Source: Streptomyces bathyalis (GTDB lineage Bacteria; Actinomycetota; Actinomycetes; Streptomycetales; Streptomycetaceae). Taken from it: a stretch of DNA of 64,000 nucleotides. Location: positions 3,286,001 through 3,350,000 of the forward strand of contig NZ_CP048882.1 in the NCBI RefSeq assembly GCF_015910445.1, in the 5' to 3' direction. The position numbers and the translations under genes were made by a program. The notes beneath the pieces are model-generated. The model was not told where the DNA came from and made no database searches. It was given only the letters and a program-made list of their open reading frames with translations. The stretch's first letter is position 1; the number at the start of each line of letters is the position of its first letter. Below, one piece after another: positions 33,229 to 42,314 of the stretch.

Positions 33229-34116
33229 TCAGCCGACCGGGCAGGTGTCACGGGACTCCGTGACCTGCGCCGTGCGCGGTGGCGGGCAGAGGCGGTCGGC
33301 GGACCCGGTGTCGCCGTCGACGAAGCGCTTGAACCAGGCGACCACCTGGCGGGCGACCAGGGCGTCGGGCGGGGTGGCCACGAAGTGGTCGCCCTTCAGC
33401 TCCAGGTATGCCTTTTCCTTCGCGCCGCCCAGATCCTCGTAGAAGACCTCGGCGTGCTCGGACGTGGGGGCGATCTCGTCGGTGCTGCCGCCGACGACGA
33501 GGGTCGGCGCCTTCACACCCCGCCACTCGCCCCGGGTCGCGTACGGGGTCAGCGGCACAGCCGCCTTGATCGCCGGGTTGCGCGCGGCCGCGAACAGGGC
33601 TCCGCCGCCGCCCATGGAGTGGCCCAGTACGCCCAGTCGCTTCGGGTCGGCCCGGTCCGCGGCGTCGCTGCGCCCGGCCGCGTAGTCGAGGGCGTCCAGC
33701 AGCTGGCGGCCCCGCTGCGAGGGCGAGTCCTCGGTGGTCTTCGTGTTGAACGTGATGACCACGAAGCCGTGCGAGGCGAGCAGTTGGCCGAAGGGCGTGA
33801 CCATGGACTCGTCCGCGCCGAGCCCCGGTGAGGCCGCGATCACTCCGTGGTCGCGGCTGTCGTCGTCCGGGTAGTGGACGGTACCGCTGCCGAAGTCGCC
33901 GCCCACGTCGTCGGGCGAGACGGTCTGGGTGCGCACCTTGTAGGGGCCCTTCTTCGGGCTGCCGGCGTGGCGTTCGGCCCCGGCGCCGGGACTGCTCTCC
34001 CGCGGACCCTCCTCGGGAGGCTCTCCGGAGCAGGCCACCCCGGACGCGAGAAGGAGGGCCGTGAGCAGGCCCACGGCCTTGCGTGAGCCGGACGCACCAG
34101 CGGCAACGCGTGCCAT
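33229..34116 (-). CDS. Secreted polyesterase/cutinase-like alpha/beta hydrolase
   Basis: The 295-residue protein has a signal-like N-terminus (LLTALLLASGVACSG) and the actinobacterial cutinase/PET-hydrolase architecture. The nucleophile is S167 in LGHSMGGGG, the acid D213 in GGSTDEIAP and the base H244 in LKGDHFVA. C277 and C292 form the conserved C-terminal disulfide pair (RLCPPPRT, DTCPVG). The position that is Tyr in cutinases and PETases (SPGY) is Leu here (SPGL, L99), and the Trp of the aromatic clamp is Tyr (LTPY, Y192). The substrate pocket is therefore altered. Lipoprotein anchoring is possible but the lipobox is weak. Confidence 0.9.
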   Translation of the reverse strand: MARVAAGASGSRKAVGLLTALLLASGVACSGEPPEEGPRESSPGAGAERHAGSPKKGPYKVRTQTVSPDDVGGDFGSGTVHYPDDDSRDHGVIAASPGLGADESMVTPFGQLLASHGFVVITFNTKTTEDSPSQRGRQLLDALDYAAGRSDAADRADPKRLGVLGHSMGGGGALFAAARNPAIKAAVPLTPYATRGEWRGVKAPTLVVGGSTDEIAPTSEHAEVFYEDLGGAKEKAYLELKGDHFVATPPDALVARQVVAWFKRFVDGDTGSADRLCPPPRTAQVTESRDTCPVG

Positions 34117-34263
34117 GACATGACGGTACGAACGCCCGTGCACACCGGCAACCCCGGCGAGCGTGGTCAAGGCGTTCGACCCGCCGTCTGCTGTCGGCAG
34201 AGCCGGGCGGCTCCCGGCGGCGGATCCCCGTGCACGGGGCGGCCGGCGGGTAGCTTTCGGCGC

Positions 34264-35220
34264 ATGCGGGAGTTTCGGTTTTCACAGGGGCTCGCGAGTT
34301 CCGGGACGTACGGGGCCGTCGCCGCCGAGTGCCGCCGGGCCGAACGCGACGGATACGACGCGGTCTACGCCGCCGACCACCTCGGCATCCCGGCACCGTT
34401 CCAGCTGCTCGTCGCCGCCGCTCGGGCAACCGAGCGTCTGAGGGTGGGCACGCTGGTCCTCAACGCCGAGTTCTGGAACCCGGCGTTGCTGGCCCGGGAG
34501 GCGGCGACCGCCGACCTCCTCACCGGCGGGCGGCTCGAACTCGGCCTAGGCGCAGGGCACATGAAGTGGGAGTTCGACGAAGCAGGCGTGCCGTGGCGGC
34601 CGATCGCCGAGCGGACGGAGCATCTGCGGGCCGTCGTACGGGAGTTGGGGCGGCTCTTCGGCTCGGACGGATACGAGCAGCAGCACGGGATGCGGACCAG
34701 GTTCGGCCTCCCGGCGCTCCGCCCCGTCCAGCGGCACGGTTTCGGCGGCGCCGGGCCGCCGCTCATCGTGGGCGGCACCGGCGACCGGGTGCTGGACGTC
34801 GCGGCGGAGCACGCGGACATCGTCAGCATCGCGGGCCTCTACCAGCGCAAGGGCGAGCCGCCCGGAACGCTGCGGCTGGGTTCCGCCGCCGAGGCGGATG
34901 ACCGGGTGCGTTACGTCAGGGAACGAGCGGGTGCGCGTGCCGAGAGCATCGAATGGCACGCGCTCGCACAGGCGGTGGTGGTGACGGACGACAGACGTGA
35001 AGAGGCCGAGCGCCTGCTGGAGCGGTTCGGGCAGGCGATGAGCCCCGAGGAACTCCTGGAGTGCCCCTTCGTGTTCGTCGGCACCGTCGAGGAGATGGCG
35101 GAGCAGGTGATGCGGAACCGGCAGCGGTACGGCTTCACGCACTACACCGTCCTCGGCCCGTACGCGGAGGCGTTCGCACCTGTCGTCGCCCGCGTACGGG
35201 AACTGGCCGTCCGCGACTGA
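34264..35220 (+). CDS. LLM-class F420-dependent oxidoreductase
   Basis: This 318-residue luciferase-like protein begins REFRFSQGLASSGTYGAVAAECRRAERDGYDAVYAADHLG. It has LLTGGRLELGLGAGHMKWEFDEAGV, typical of the F420-dependent subgroup. The ATG at 34264 is the natural start. It stands alone, divergent from the polyesterase gene and convergent with the SPFH pair. Physiological substrate unknown. Confidence 0.9.
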   Translation: MREFRFSQGLASSGTYGAVAAECRRAERDGYDAVYAADHLGIPAPFQLLVAAARATERLRVGTLVLNAEFWNPALLAREAATADLLTGGRLELGLGAGHMKWEFDEAGVPWRPIAERTEHLRAVVRELGRLFGSDGYEQQHGMRTRFGLPALRPVQRHGFGGAGPPLIVGGTGDRVLDVAAEHADIVSIAGLYQRKGEPPGTLRLGSAAEADDRVRYVRERAGARAESIEWHALAQAVVVTDDRREEAERLLERFGQAMSPEELLECPFVFVGTVEEMAEQVMRNRQRYGFTHYTVLGPYAEAFAPVVARVRELAVRD

Positions 35221-35225
35221 CACCG

Positions 35226-35312
35226 CACGGCCAAGGGCCCGCACACCCTTCCCCTACGCCATCGGCGTGCGGAGACCCCGAAGCGGCGTCGGTGCGGGCC
35301 CCTTGTGCCGTG
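35226..35312. terminator. Inverted repeat between convergent genes
   Basis: CACGGCCAAGGGCCCGCAC (35226-35244) is nearly complementary to GTGCGGGCCCCTTGTGCCGTG (35292-35312), with two bulged bases and a 47-nt loop. It lies just after the LLM gene stop and before the SPFH stop, so it is a likely bidirectional terminator. Confidence 0.65.
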
Positions 35313-35360
35313 CTTCCTGCCGTGCTCACCCCTGCCGCGGCGCGCGGCGAGGGGCCGTCC

Positions 35361-36674
35361 TCAGTCCTCGCGGTCCGCCGAGCGGGCCGCCTCCGGCGGC
35401 AGCAGGGAACCGTTCAGCTTCGGGATCAGCTGAGCCGTGAGCAACGTCGACAGGGCGGAGGTGTCCCCGCCGTTCCCGTCGGTGCGCACGACCACCGGCT
35501 GCGGTGCGCGGCCTGCGAGGATCGCGCCCACCTCCAGCCGCCTGCGGGCCAGTTCGTACTGCAGCACCGCACGGTTGTCGCGGTAGGCCTGGGCCAGTCG
35601 GCGCTGCGCGCGGGCCTCGTTCTCGGCGGAGATGAGGCCGCTGCGGCCGCGGGTCTCGATCTCGAAGCGCACCTTCTGCGCGTTCGTCTCCTGCTCCTCC
35701 AGGAGCTGAGCCACGTCCTCACGCGCCTTGTTGAGCGCTGCCTTCACCTCGACGATGCGGGCGTCGCGCACCTTCTTCGCCCGCTCGATGTCCATCTGGA
35801 GGCTGTCGATACGGCGCTTGCGCGTCAGGCCCCATTCCTGGTCGTACGCGGTGCGTTCCTTGGCCACGCGCTCCCGGGTGGCCAGGTGCTGCTGGTACTG
35901 GGCGGGCAGCTGGACGTCCGGGATGTTGGAGCCCGTGATGCGCACCCCGTAGCGGGAGAGCTGGCGGTTGAGCAGTTCCTGCATGTCGGCGACGTCGGAC
36001 CCGCGCAGGTCGTACGCGCGTTCCGTCTGCACCAGGCGGGCGCGCTGGCGGATGGCGTCCTGCACGGCCTGGGAGAGCACCAGGTCGAAGTTGCCCGCGC
36101 CGATGGTGCGCACGAACAGGACGGCGTCGTTGATGCGGAACTTCAGGAAGAACTCGATCGAGCGCAGCGGCACGTTCTCCCGGGTGGGACACGCCATCAC
36201 CGGTGCCGAGTACGGGATCTCGGTGGCGGTGTCGACGACGAAGTCGACCCGTGACCAGGGGTGCCAGAGGTAGTGCCGCCCCGGGTCGAGTGTGCGGGTG
36301 ACGGCTCCGTAGCGGGTCAGGACGCCCGCGGTGCCCTGCTCGATCTCGGCGATGGAGGACCGCCACCACCACAGCATCCCCAGCACGAGCAGGACGGCGC
36401 CGGCGGCATAGGCGGTCGAGGCCAGCGCGTCGTAGGCGACGGCGGCGACGTCGGCAGAGGGGCCGTCGGGCTCCCTCAGCGAGAACATCACGCCGGTCAG
36501 CAGCGCGAAGAGCCCGAGCCAGATCAGCAGCAGCCACCACAGCCTGCGGGTGTGCTTGGGGATGATGACGGGGATCAGCTTGTCCGTCTCGCCGCCGCGC
36601 AGCAGTTGGCGGATCTCGCTCCAGGGAGCGACCTCTTCGGAGATGACCGACCGGCGGCTTCTTGTGACGCTCAT
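35361..36674 (-). CDS. SPFH (band 7) membrane protein, downstream partner
   Basis: The 437-residue protein has two transmembrane segments (about residues 46-65 and 88-104), an SPFH/prohibitin-like domain (GVLTRYGAVTRTLDPGRHYLWHP.. VPLRSIEFFLKFRI) and a long coiled coil rich in Glu, Arg and Ala (about 260-390). Such proteins form membrane microdomain scaffolds. The ATG overlaps the stop of the upstream SPFH gene (ATGA at 36671-36674), so the two are made together and probably hetero-oligomerise. Confidence 0.88.
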   Translation of the reverse strand: MSVTRSRRSVISEEVAPWSEIRQLLRGGETDKLIPVIIPKHTRRLWWLLLIWLGLFALLTGVMFSLREPDGPSADVAAVAYDALASTAYAAGAVLLVLGMLWWWRSSIAEIEQGTAGVLTRYGAVTRTLDPGRHYLWHPWSRVDFVVDTATEIPYSAPVMACPTRENVPLRSIEFFLKFRINDAVLFVRTIGAGNFDLVLSQAVQDAIRQRARLVQTERAYDLRGSDVADMQELLNRQLSRYGVRITGSNIPDVQLPAQYQQHLATRERVAKERTAYDQEWGLTRKRRIDSLQMDIERAKKVRDARIVEVKAALNKAREDVAQLLEEQETNAQKVRFEIETRGRSGLISAENEARAQRRLAQAYRDNRAVLQYELARRRLEVGAILAGRAPQPVVVRTDGNGGDTSALSTLLTAQLIPKLNGSLLPPEAARSADRED

Positions 36675-38413
36675 TCTGCGGCCTCCTCGGACGCGGCCTC
36701 GGCCGGTGCTTCCCCGGTCGCGTTTCCGGAGGCCCCGCGGGGTTCTCCGGGTGACTTCCCGGCCGCCGGCACGGACGGTCCCGCGGACTCCGCCACGGAG
36801 TCGGCGTCAGGGCCCGCGGTGCCGGCGGCGGCAGGAACGGTCGGGCGGTCCGTCTCCAGCAGGGCGTCGATCTCTGCCTCGCGTGCGCGGATGCGCTCCG
36901 AGACCTCGAAGAGGCGGGCGCGCCCGGCAGCCATGTCCTCCTCGGAGAACAGCTCCGTGCCGCGCTCGCCCACCAACTCCCGTGCGAGCGCGAGGAAGTC
37001 GACCCCGACGCCGCCCCCGTCGGACTCGGTGCCGCCGCCGATGCGCAGCAGCCGCGGAAGGTGGTCGGCGACCTCCTCCAGCGTGTCGAGGACCTGCTGC
37101 TGGTAGCGGTACTGAAGGATCTCCGGCGCCTCGGCGGCGGTGACCGCGCGGATGTCCAGTGCCTGCGCCTCCAGGAGCGCCGCGTTGGCCTTCGCCTCCG
37201 ACTCGGCCTGTACATAGCGCTGACGGGCCGTCGCCTCGGCGCGGTTCGTCTCGCGCTCCACGGCGGTGTCCATCTGCGCCTGGTACTGGGCGATGTCGGC
37301 CATGATCGCCGAGAGGGTCTCGTGACGGGAGGCCAGCTCCTTCGTCAGGTCTCCCTCGTCCTGCTCCTTGCGGAGGTGCAGCGCGTACTCGTGGGTGTAG
37401 GCGTCCTTCGCGACACGCACCATCTCCGGCGACGCCAGGTCCATGCGGTAGCCGCGGTCGGACGGTTCGGCGTGGGTGATATTGGCGTTGGTCAGCTCCA
37501 CGGCGGGACGGAACTGCTGGTTGAGCTGCTCCAGGAGGCGGCCGGTGTCCTCGCCGACCATGTCGTAGATCTCGGCGGCCTCCTGCTCGTAGATGAGGCT
37601 CCGGATCGTCTCGCTGGTGGCGTTGCTGAGCTTCTCCTCGAACCCCCGCACGGCGCCGAGCGTGTAGACGAACTCCACCGGGTCGCTGATGCGGAACTGG
37701 ATGAACAGGTCGATGGACGCCTTGACGCCGCCCTTGGTCGGGGCCTCACGCACCGGCGCGTTGAACGGGTACTCGCGCGTGGTGTTGATGATGTACGACA
37801 CCCGCTTCCACGGGTTCAGCAGGATCACCCTGCCGGGGCCGACCACGTCCTCCAGCTTCCCGAAGCGCGTGATCAGCGCCTGGCAGCCGTCCGGCACCAT
37901 GACCATGCCCTGCCGCCACCACACGAAGCCGATGGCGAGCAGCGACAGCACCCAGTAGTGGATGCCGAAGAGGGGATGGGTGAGGAGGGAACTGCCCGCG
38001 GACGACGTGATGGCGCTCCCGGCCGCCCCCACCACCAGCAGAAGCAGTACGGGCAGCATGCTGACGAACGAGCGGCCGCGGGGCAGGGCCATCGGGCAGA
38101 TGGCGTGGACCTTCCGGCCGTCCTCACGGCGCTGTTCGCTGCGGTTGAGCACCTCCCGCGCCTCGTCCATGGGCACGGTCTGCTGCGTCATCACCGTGTC
38201 GATGCTGCCGCCCTGTTCGCGGGCGGCTGGGAAGTCGGCGGGGTCGAGTCCGTCGTCGCCGCGCAGTTCGCCCGAACCGCCGTCGTCACGTCCGTCCCCC
38301 GAACGCTGCCGCACCACCGCGCCGCCGCGGCGCCGTAGCTCACCCTCGGCTGCTTCGCGCAGCTCCGGATTCTCCGCGACCGCCTTGGCGATCCTTTTCA
38401 CGCTCTGGCTCAC
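36671..38413 (-). CDS. SPFH (band 7) membrane protein, upstream partner
   Basis: The 580-residue protein has a charged N-terminal region (about 1-110), two transmembrane helices (about 112-135 and 145-165), an SPFH domain (GCQALITRFGKLEDVVGPGRVILLNPWKRVSYIINTT) and a coiled-coil region. Its C-terminal tail is Ala/Pro/Ser/Glu-rich and low-complexity. The GTG at 38413 (VSQSVKRIAKAV) follows GGGGG. With the coupled gene at 35361 it resembles the HflK/HflC pair arrangement, although it is not clearly HflKC. Likely a membrane scaffold or quality-control complex. Confidence 0.87.
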   Translation of the reverse strand: MSQSVKRIAKAVAENPELREAAEGELRRRGGAVVRQRSGDGRDDGGSGELRGDDGLDPADFPAAREQGGSIDTVMTQQTVPMDEAREVLNRSEQRREDGRKVHAICPMALPRGRSFVSMLPVLLLLVVGAAGSAITSSAGSSLLTHPLFGIHYWVLSLLAIGFVWWRQGMVMVPDGCQALITRFGKLEDVVGPGRVILLNPWKRVSYIINTTREYPFNAPVREAPTKGGVKASIDLFIQFRISDPVEFVYTLGAVRGFEEKLSNATSETIRSLIYEQEAAEIYDMVGEDTGRLLEQLNQQFRPAVELTNANITHAEPSDRGYRMDLASPEMVRVAKDAYTHEYALHLRKEQDEGDLTKELASRHETLSAIMADIAQYQAQMDTAVERETNRAEATARQRYVQAESEAKANAALLEAQALDIRAVTAAEAPEILQYRYQQQVLDTLEEVADHLPRLLRIGGGTESDGGGVGVDFLALARELVGERGTELFSEEDMAAGRARLFEVSERIRAREAEIDALLETDRPTVPAAAGTAGPDADSVAESAGPSVPAAGKSPGEPRGASGNATGEAPAEAASEEAAE

Positions 38414-39212
38414 GCAATTCCCCCATTTCGCATGCCGTCCGTCGGTGCTGCCCGGATGCCGGTGCCGGTACCGATGCGGGAGTCCGCGCCGGCCGCCGTG
38501 GCCCGCAGGTCGTGCGGAAGCCCGGTGCGACCGACGGTCCCCGGACTCCGCGCGAACACAAGACGAACTTGATGCGCTCCCCCGTTCGGTGAACCGCATG
38601 GCAACAACGACGACTCGCAAGGCCACGTTCCGGTGCACCGTCGGCCAACTTACACAAGCGGCGCCGCGGGCCCGAGAGGGACCGCGCGTTCCGGGCTACG
38701 TGACTCTGCGTCAGTCACCGTCGTGCACACATAGAAGACGCTAGAACTTCACACAACCTCCGCTACTCGCAGGTTAGTTCTGGCACGTACCGATGGACCG
38801 GACCTGGGGTTCGAACATCCGCACTGCCGTGTCGTACCCAATAGGGCCTCTCCCGGTCACTTTCCGACGAGCCGGTTCTTTCTGGCCAACTCACCCCCCG
38901 TCGCCGCATTCCGTTTTTAGGTGCTGAGGGCACCTGTCCGTCTGACGCACATTTGTGAGCCTCGGGGGCCTACTGTCCTGACCTGCTCAGTTTCGGCACC
39001 GAAGTGGACCCTAAGCGGCACTCGCACGAAGACTCTGCGTCACAAGTGATCGGTTCCGGCTATGCTGCCCGAGGCTCAGTGGACCGGACCAACCTCCTCG
39101 CCCAGCCGCCGAGTTGAGACCGAATGTGCGGTTCGGGCGATCCCCTTCGTGCCTGTCGCTGCTGCCCCGCACTGCCTGCTCACCAGCTTTTTCGATTGAT
39201 TTGAGGATCCTG
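38414..39212. promoter_or_regulatory. 799-nt divergent region between SPFH genes and the conservon
   Basis: No gene is supported. The right half (38740-39070) is noticeably AT-richer, as expected for promoters. I see a perfect dyad GTGACT-N7-AGTCAC at 38700-38718 and a small hairpin GGTGC..GCACC around 38920-38934. The conservon start at 39213 has GAGG upstream. This is an unusually long regulatory region for both operons. Confidence 0.5.
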
Positions 39213-40955
39213 ATGGTTCGTGCTGGATCGTCACCCGGAGAGCAAGGGTCCGGCCCGGTACTCGTCTGGCTGCTGCCCGCCGTTGTGACGGCGGCGGCCA
39301 CAGGCATCGCAGTCCCCCTCGTACCGGCGAGCGCCCGCACGGCGGTCACCGTGTGCGGACTCGTCGCGACGCTCGCCGTGGCCGTCGTGGTGGCCGAAGT
39401 GGCCCGCCGCGGACGCGCACTGACGCTGATGCGGGCCCAGCATGCCGAGCAGCTGTCGATGCTCCAGGCCCGGCTGCACCAACAGGAGCGCGTGACGGTG
39501 CAGTTGGCCAAGGAGCGGCTGCCCGAGGCTGTGGAACGCCTCCAGGAGGGCGAGTTCGCCGAGGACGTGCTGCAGTCCATGCCGCGGGCCGAGGGACTCA
39601 GCAGTGAATTCCAGGCTGCGCACCAGGAGTTGCTGCGCTCCGTCGTCGAGGCCGTCCAGGCGGAGGAGACCTTGCGCGACTCCGCGCAGCGGGGCGTGGT
39701 GAACATCGCACGCCGCGTGCAGGCCATCGTCCACCGGCAGGCGACCGACCTGCGGGGCATGGAGGACCGGCACGGCCAGCAGCCGGACTTCTTCGCCGAC
39801 CTGCTGAGGCTCGACCACGGCACCGCCCTCATCGGCCGTCTCGCCGACAGCATCGCCGTGCTCGGCGGCGCCCGGCCCGGCAGGCAGTGGAGCAAGGCCG
39901 TCCCGGTGTACAGCGTGCTGCGTGGCGCGATGTCGCGGGTGCTGGACTACCAGCGCGTCGAGCTGCACTCCGTCGCCGACGTCGCGATCGTCGGTCCGGC
40001 GGTGGAACCGCTCATCCACGCGCTCGCCGAGCTTCTCGACAACGCCACCCGCTACTCGCCGCCGAAGGCACGTGTCCACCTGACCGCGGGCGAAGTGCAC
40101 GCCGGCATCGCCATCGAGATCGAGGACGGCGGCGTGGGCCTGAGCGAAGAGGCCCGCAAGCGCGCCGAGTTGAGGCTGAAGGAGGCCCAGGCGGGCATCG
40201 ACCTCAACGACCTCGGTGAGTCGCCGCGCCTCGGCCTCGCCGTGGTCGGCCGCCTCGCCCAGGCCTACGACTTCCAGGTCTCGCTGCCGCCTTCGGCGTA
40301 CGGCGGCGTGCGTGCCGTGCTCGTCGTGCCGAAGAAGCTGGTCACCACCGCGCCCGCCACGGGACGTGCCCACGGCATCGGCGCGGGCCCCGGCCAGGAG
40401 GCATCCCGCCGGGAGGTCCCCGGCACGGAGGCTCCGGCCGCCGCGGTCCCGGGCAACGGCGCACCGTCGTTCGACGGGGCACCGGCCTCCGTCGCCTCAC
40501 CCGCCCCGGGGGCCCCGCCCGCGCCGGGGTTCGCGGGGGACGAAGCACCCCGCACTGCTCCACAGCGCATGCCGTTCCAGGACGCGCCTTCGGCGGCACC
40601 CCCGGCGGGAGCGCCTGCCGCCGGGCACCGGATGCCGCCACGTCCTGACCCCTGGCTTCCGGAAAGCGGCCCCGCACGGCAGGAAGACGAAGTGCAGGAC
40701 GAGACACCACCAGTGGTCGAGCGCAACGCCAACGGGCTGCCCCAGCGCCGCCGACGCAGCGCGAACCCGAACGCGCGTCCCGGAGGCATCGGCGGCCGGA
40801 GCACCGGGACGCCGCAGCCTCCGGCGCGGCCCGCGCCGGACGAACCGGCACCGGGCCTGTGGATGGCAGACCTGCAGAGCGGACTGTCGGGCAAGACCGA
40901 CGAGAACTCCTACGCGGACCGTAATGAAGACGCGTCGTCGGATGAGGGTGAGTGA
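39213..40955 (+). CDS. cvnA: Conservon sensor-like ATP-binding protein
   Basis: The 580-residue protein has two N-terminal transmembrane segments (about residues 13-30 and 37-60), a helical region, then a histidine-kinase-like ATPase domain (LIHALAELLDNATRYSPPKARV, EIEDGGVGLSEE, RLGLAVVGRLA). A Pro/Ala-rich disordered tail of about 180 residues follows. CvnA proteins resemble sensor kinases and work with the roadblock, DUF742 and GTPase partners at the membrane. The ATG at 39213 follows GAGG. It starts the five-gene conservon operon. Confidence 0.93.
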   Translation: MVRAGSSPGEQGSGPVLVWLLPAVVTAAATGIAVPLVPASARTAVTVCGLVATLAVAVVVAEVARRGRALTLMRAQHAEQLSMLQARLHQQERVTVQLAKERLPEAVERLQEGEFAEDVLQSMPRAEGLSSEFQAAHQELLRSVVEAVQAEETLRDSAQRGVVNIARRVQAIVHRQATDLRGMEDRHGQQPDFFADLLRLDHGTALIGRLADSIAVLGGARPGRQWSKAVPVYSVLRGAMSRVLDYQRVELHSVADVAIVGPAVEPLIHALAELLDNATRYSPPKARVHLTAGEVHAGIAIEIEDGGVGLSEEARKRAELRLKEAQAGIDLNDLGESPRLGLAVVGRLAQAYDFQVSLPPSAYGGVRAVLVVPKKLVTTAPATGRAHGIGAGPGQEASRREVPGTEAPAAAVPGNGAPSFDGAPASVASPAPGAPPAPGFAGDEAPRTAPQRMPFQDAPSAAPPAGAPAAGHRMPPRPDPWLPESGPARQEDEVQDETPPVVERNANGLPQRRRRSANPNARPGGIGGRSTGTPQPPARPAPDEPAPGLWMADLQSGLSGKTDENSYADRNEDASSDEGE

Positions 40956-40958
40956 ACG

Positions 40959-41363
40959 ATGGAACGGCGTGCCGACATGGACTGGATGCTGAAGGATCTG
41001 GCGGAGACCGTCCCCCAGACCCGCCACGTGATCGTGCTGTCCTCCGACGGTCTGTGCATGGCCAAGCACGGCACCGACACCGACACGGCCGACCGGCTGG
41101 CCGCGATCGGCTCCGGCCTGCAGAGCCTCTCCTCCGCCGTGGCGGCCGAATTCCCGCACAGTGACGGGCGGATGCGCATGGTCGTCATCGAAGTCAACGG
41201 CGGTTTCATGTACTTGATGGCGGCGGGAGCCGGCGCGCATCTGGCCGTACTCGCGGACGAGGGTGTCGACGCGGGCCTCGTCGGCGGGCGCATGAGGGAC
41301 CTCGTTGCTCGCATCGGCGAGCATCTGACCAGTCCCCCGCGCGACGGCGGATTGGCCATATGA
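40959..41363 (+). CDS. cvnB: Conservon roadblock/LC7 protein
   Basis: This 134-residue roadblock/LC7 protein has MDWMLKDLAETVPQTRHVIVLSSDGLCMAKH, then VVIEVNGGFMYLMAAGAGAHLAVLAD. CvnB proteins act as regulators of the small GTPase CvnD. It starts 3 nt after cvnA and overlaps cvnC at 41360-41363 (ATGA). Confidence 0.95.
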   Translation: MERRADMDWMLKDLAETVPQTRHVIVLSSDGLCMAKHGTDTDTADRLAAIGSGLQSLSSAVAAEFPHSDGRMRMVVIEVNGGFMYLMAAGAGAHLAVLADEGVDAGLVGGRMRDLVARIGEHLTSPPRDGGLAI

Positions 41364-41713
41364 GCCAGGTTCCGGGATGGGACGACGACATCGGGCCCGA
41401 GCGGCTCTACGTGATCACCGGCGGGCGCAGCGACCCCTCCGAGCAGACGGGCCTGGACCTCGTCACGTTAATCGTGGCGAGGCAGGACCCCCAGGTGGGG
41501 ATGCAGCCCGAGCACGCCTCGATTCTACGCGTGTGCAGCTCCCCGCTCTCCGTGGCGGAGATCTCCGCGTACCTGGGACTGCCCGTGAGCGTCATCACCG
41601 TCCTGCTGGCGGACCTGCTGACCGAGGAACGGGTCGAGGCGCGATCGCCCGCCCCGTCGCTTCCTGACATCGAACTGATTGAGGCGGTGATCCATGGACT
41701 CCGGAATCTCTGA
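41360..41713 (+). CDS. cvnC: Conservon DUF742 protein with a TTA codon
   Basis: This 117-residue DUF742 protein has RLYVITGGRSDP and ILRVCSSPLSVAEISAYLGLPVSVITVLLADLLTE, a winged-helix-like region of unknown biochemical role in conservons. It overlaps cvnB (ATGA) and, in another frame, cvnD by 20 nt. Codon 37 is TTA (41468-41470), so expression of the conservon switch may depend on bldA. Confidence 0.95.
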   Translation: MSQVPGWDDDIGPERLYVITGGRSDPSEQTGLDLVTLIVARQDPQVGMQPEHASILRVCSSPLSVAEISAYLGLPVSVITVLLADLLTEERVEARSPAPSLPDIELIEAVIHGLRNL

Positions 41714-42314
41714 CACAGCCACGGGGCCTAGGAGCGAAGACAGACTGCCCTCCTCCGCCAGCTCCGCGGTGAAGATCGTCATCGTCGGCGGTTTCGGTGT
41801 CGGCAAGACGACCCTCGTCCGTTCCGTCAGCGAGATCCGCCCGCTGACGACAGAAGAGACGATGACGCAGGCGAGCGAGAACATCGACGACACCGCCGGC
41901 GTCGAACGCAAGACCGCCACCACCGTCGCCATGGACTTCGGACGCATCAGCCTCAACGACGAGCTGGTGCTCTACCTGTTCGGGACGCCGGGGCAGCAGC
42001 GCTTCTGGTTCCTCTGGAACGGGCTCTTCGACGGTGCCCTGGGAGCCGTGGTCCTCGTCGACACGCGCCGTCTCGAGGTGAGCTTCGACGTGATCGGCCG
42101 GCTGGAGGAGTCCGCCGTCCCGTTCGTCGTCGCCGTCAACGCCTTCCCGGAGGCCCCGAGTTACCCCGTCGAGGACCTGCGCAGCGCCCTGGACCTCGAC
42201 CCGCGGGTCCCGATCATCGTGTGCGACGCACGCCAGCGGTCCTCCAGCCAGGACGTCCTGCTGCAGCTGATGCACTACCTGCGCTCCCTTGCACTGACCT
42301 CGGAGGCGAAGTGA
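41694..42314 (+). CDS. cvnD: Conservon small GTPase
   Basis: The 206-residue GTPase has the P-loop VGGFGVGKTTLVRSV, the switch region TTEETMTQASENID, the G3 region LFGTPGQQRFWFLW (DxPGQ-type with Thr) and the base-recognition AVNAFP. It is the nucleotide switch of the system. The ATG at 41694 lies inside the end of cvnC. Its stop overlaps the P450 GTG (GTGA). Confidence 0.95.
   Translation: MDSGISDTATGPRSEDRLPSSASSAVKIVIVGGFGVGKTTLVRSVSEIRPLTTEETMTQASENIDDTAGVERKTATTVAMDFGRISLNDELVLYLFGTPGQQRFWFLWNGLFDGALGAVVLVDTRRLEVSFDVIGRLEESAVPFVVAVNAFPEAPSYPVEDLRSALDLDPRVPIIVCDARQRSSSQDVLLQLMHYLRSLALTSEAK

Noticed and set aside
38808-38820. GGTTCGAAC resembles a tRNA T-loop
   Set aside because: The flanking bases do not pair into a T-stem, and no acceptor or anticodon arms are seen around it.
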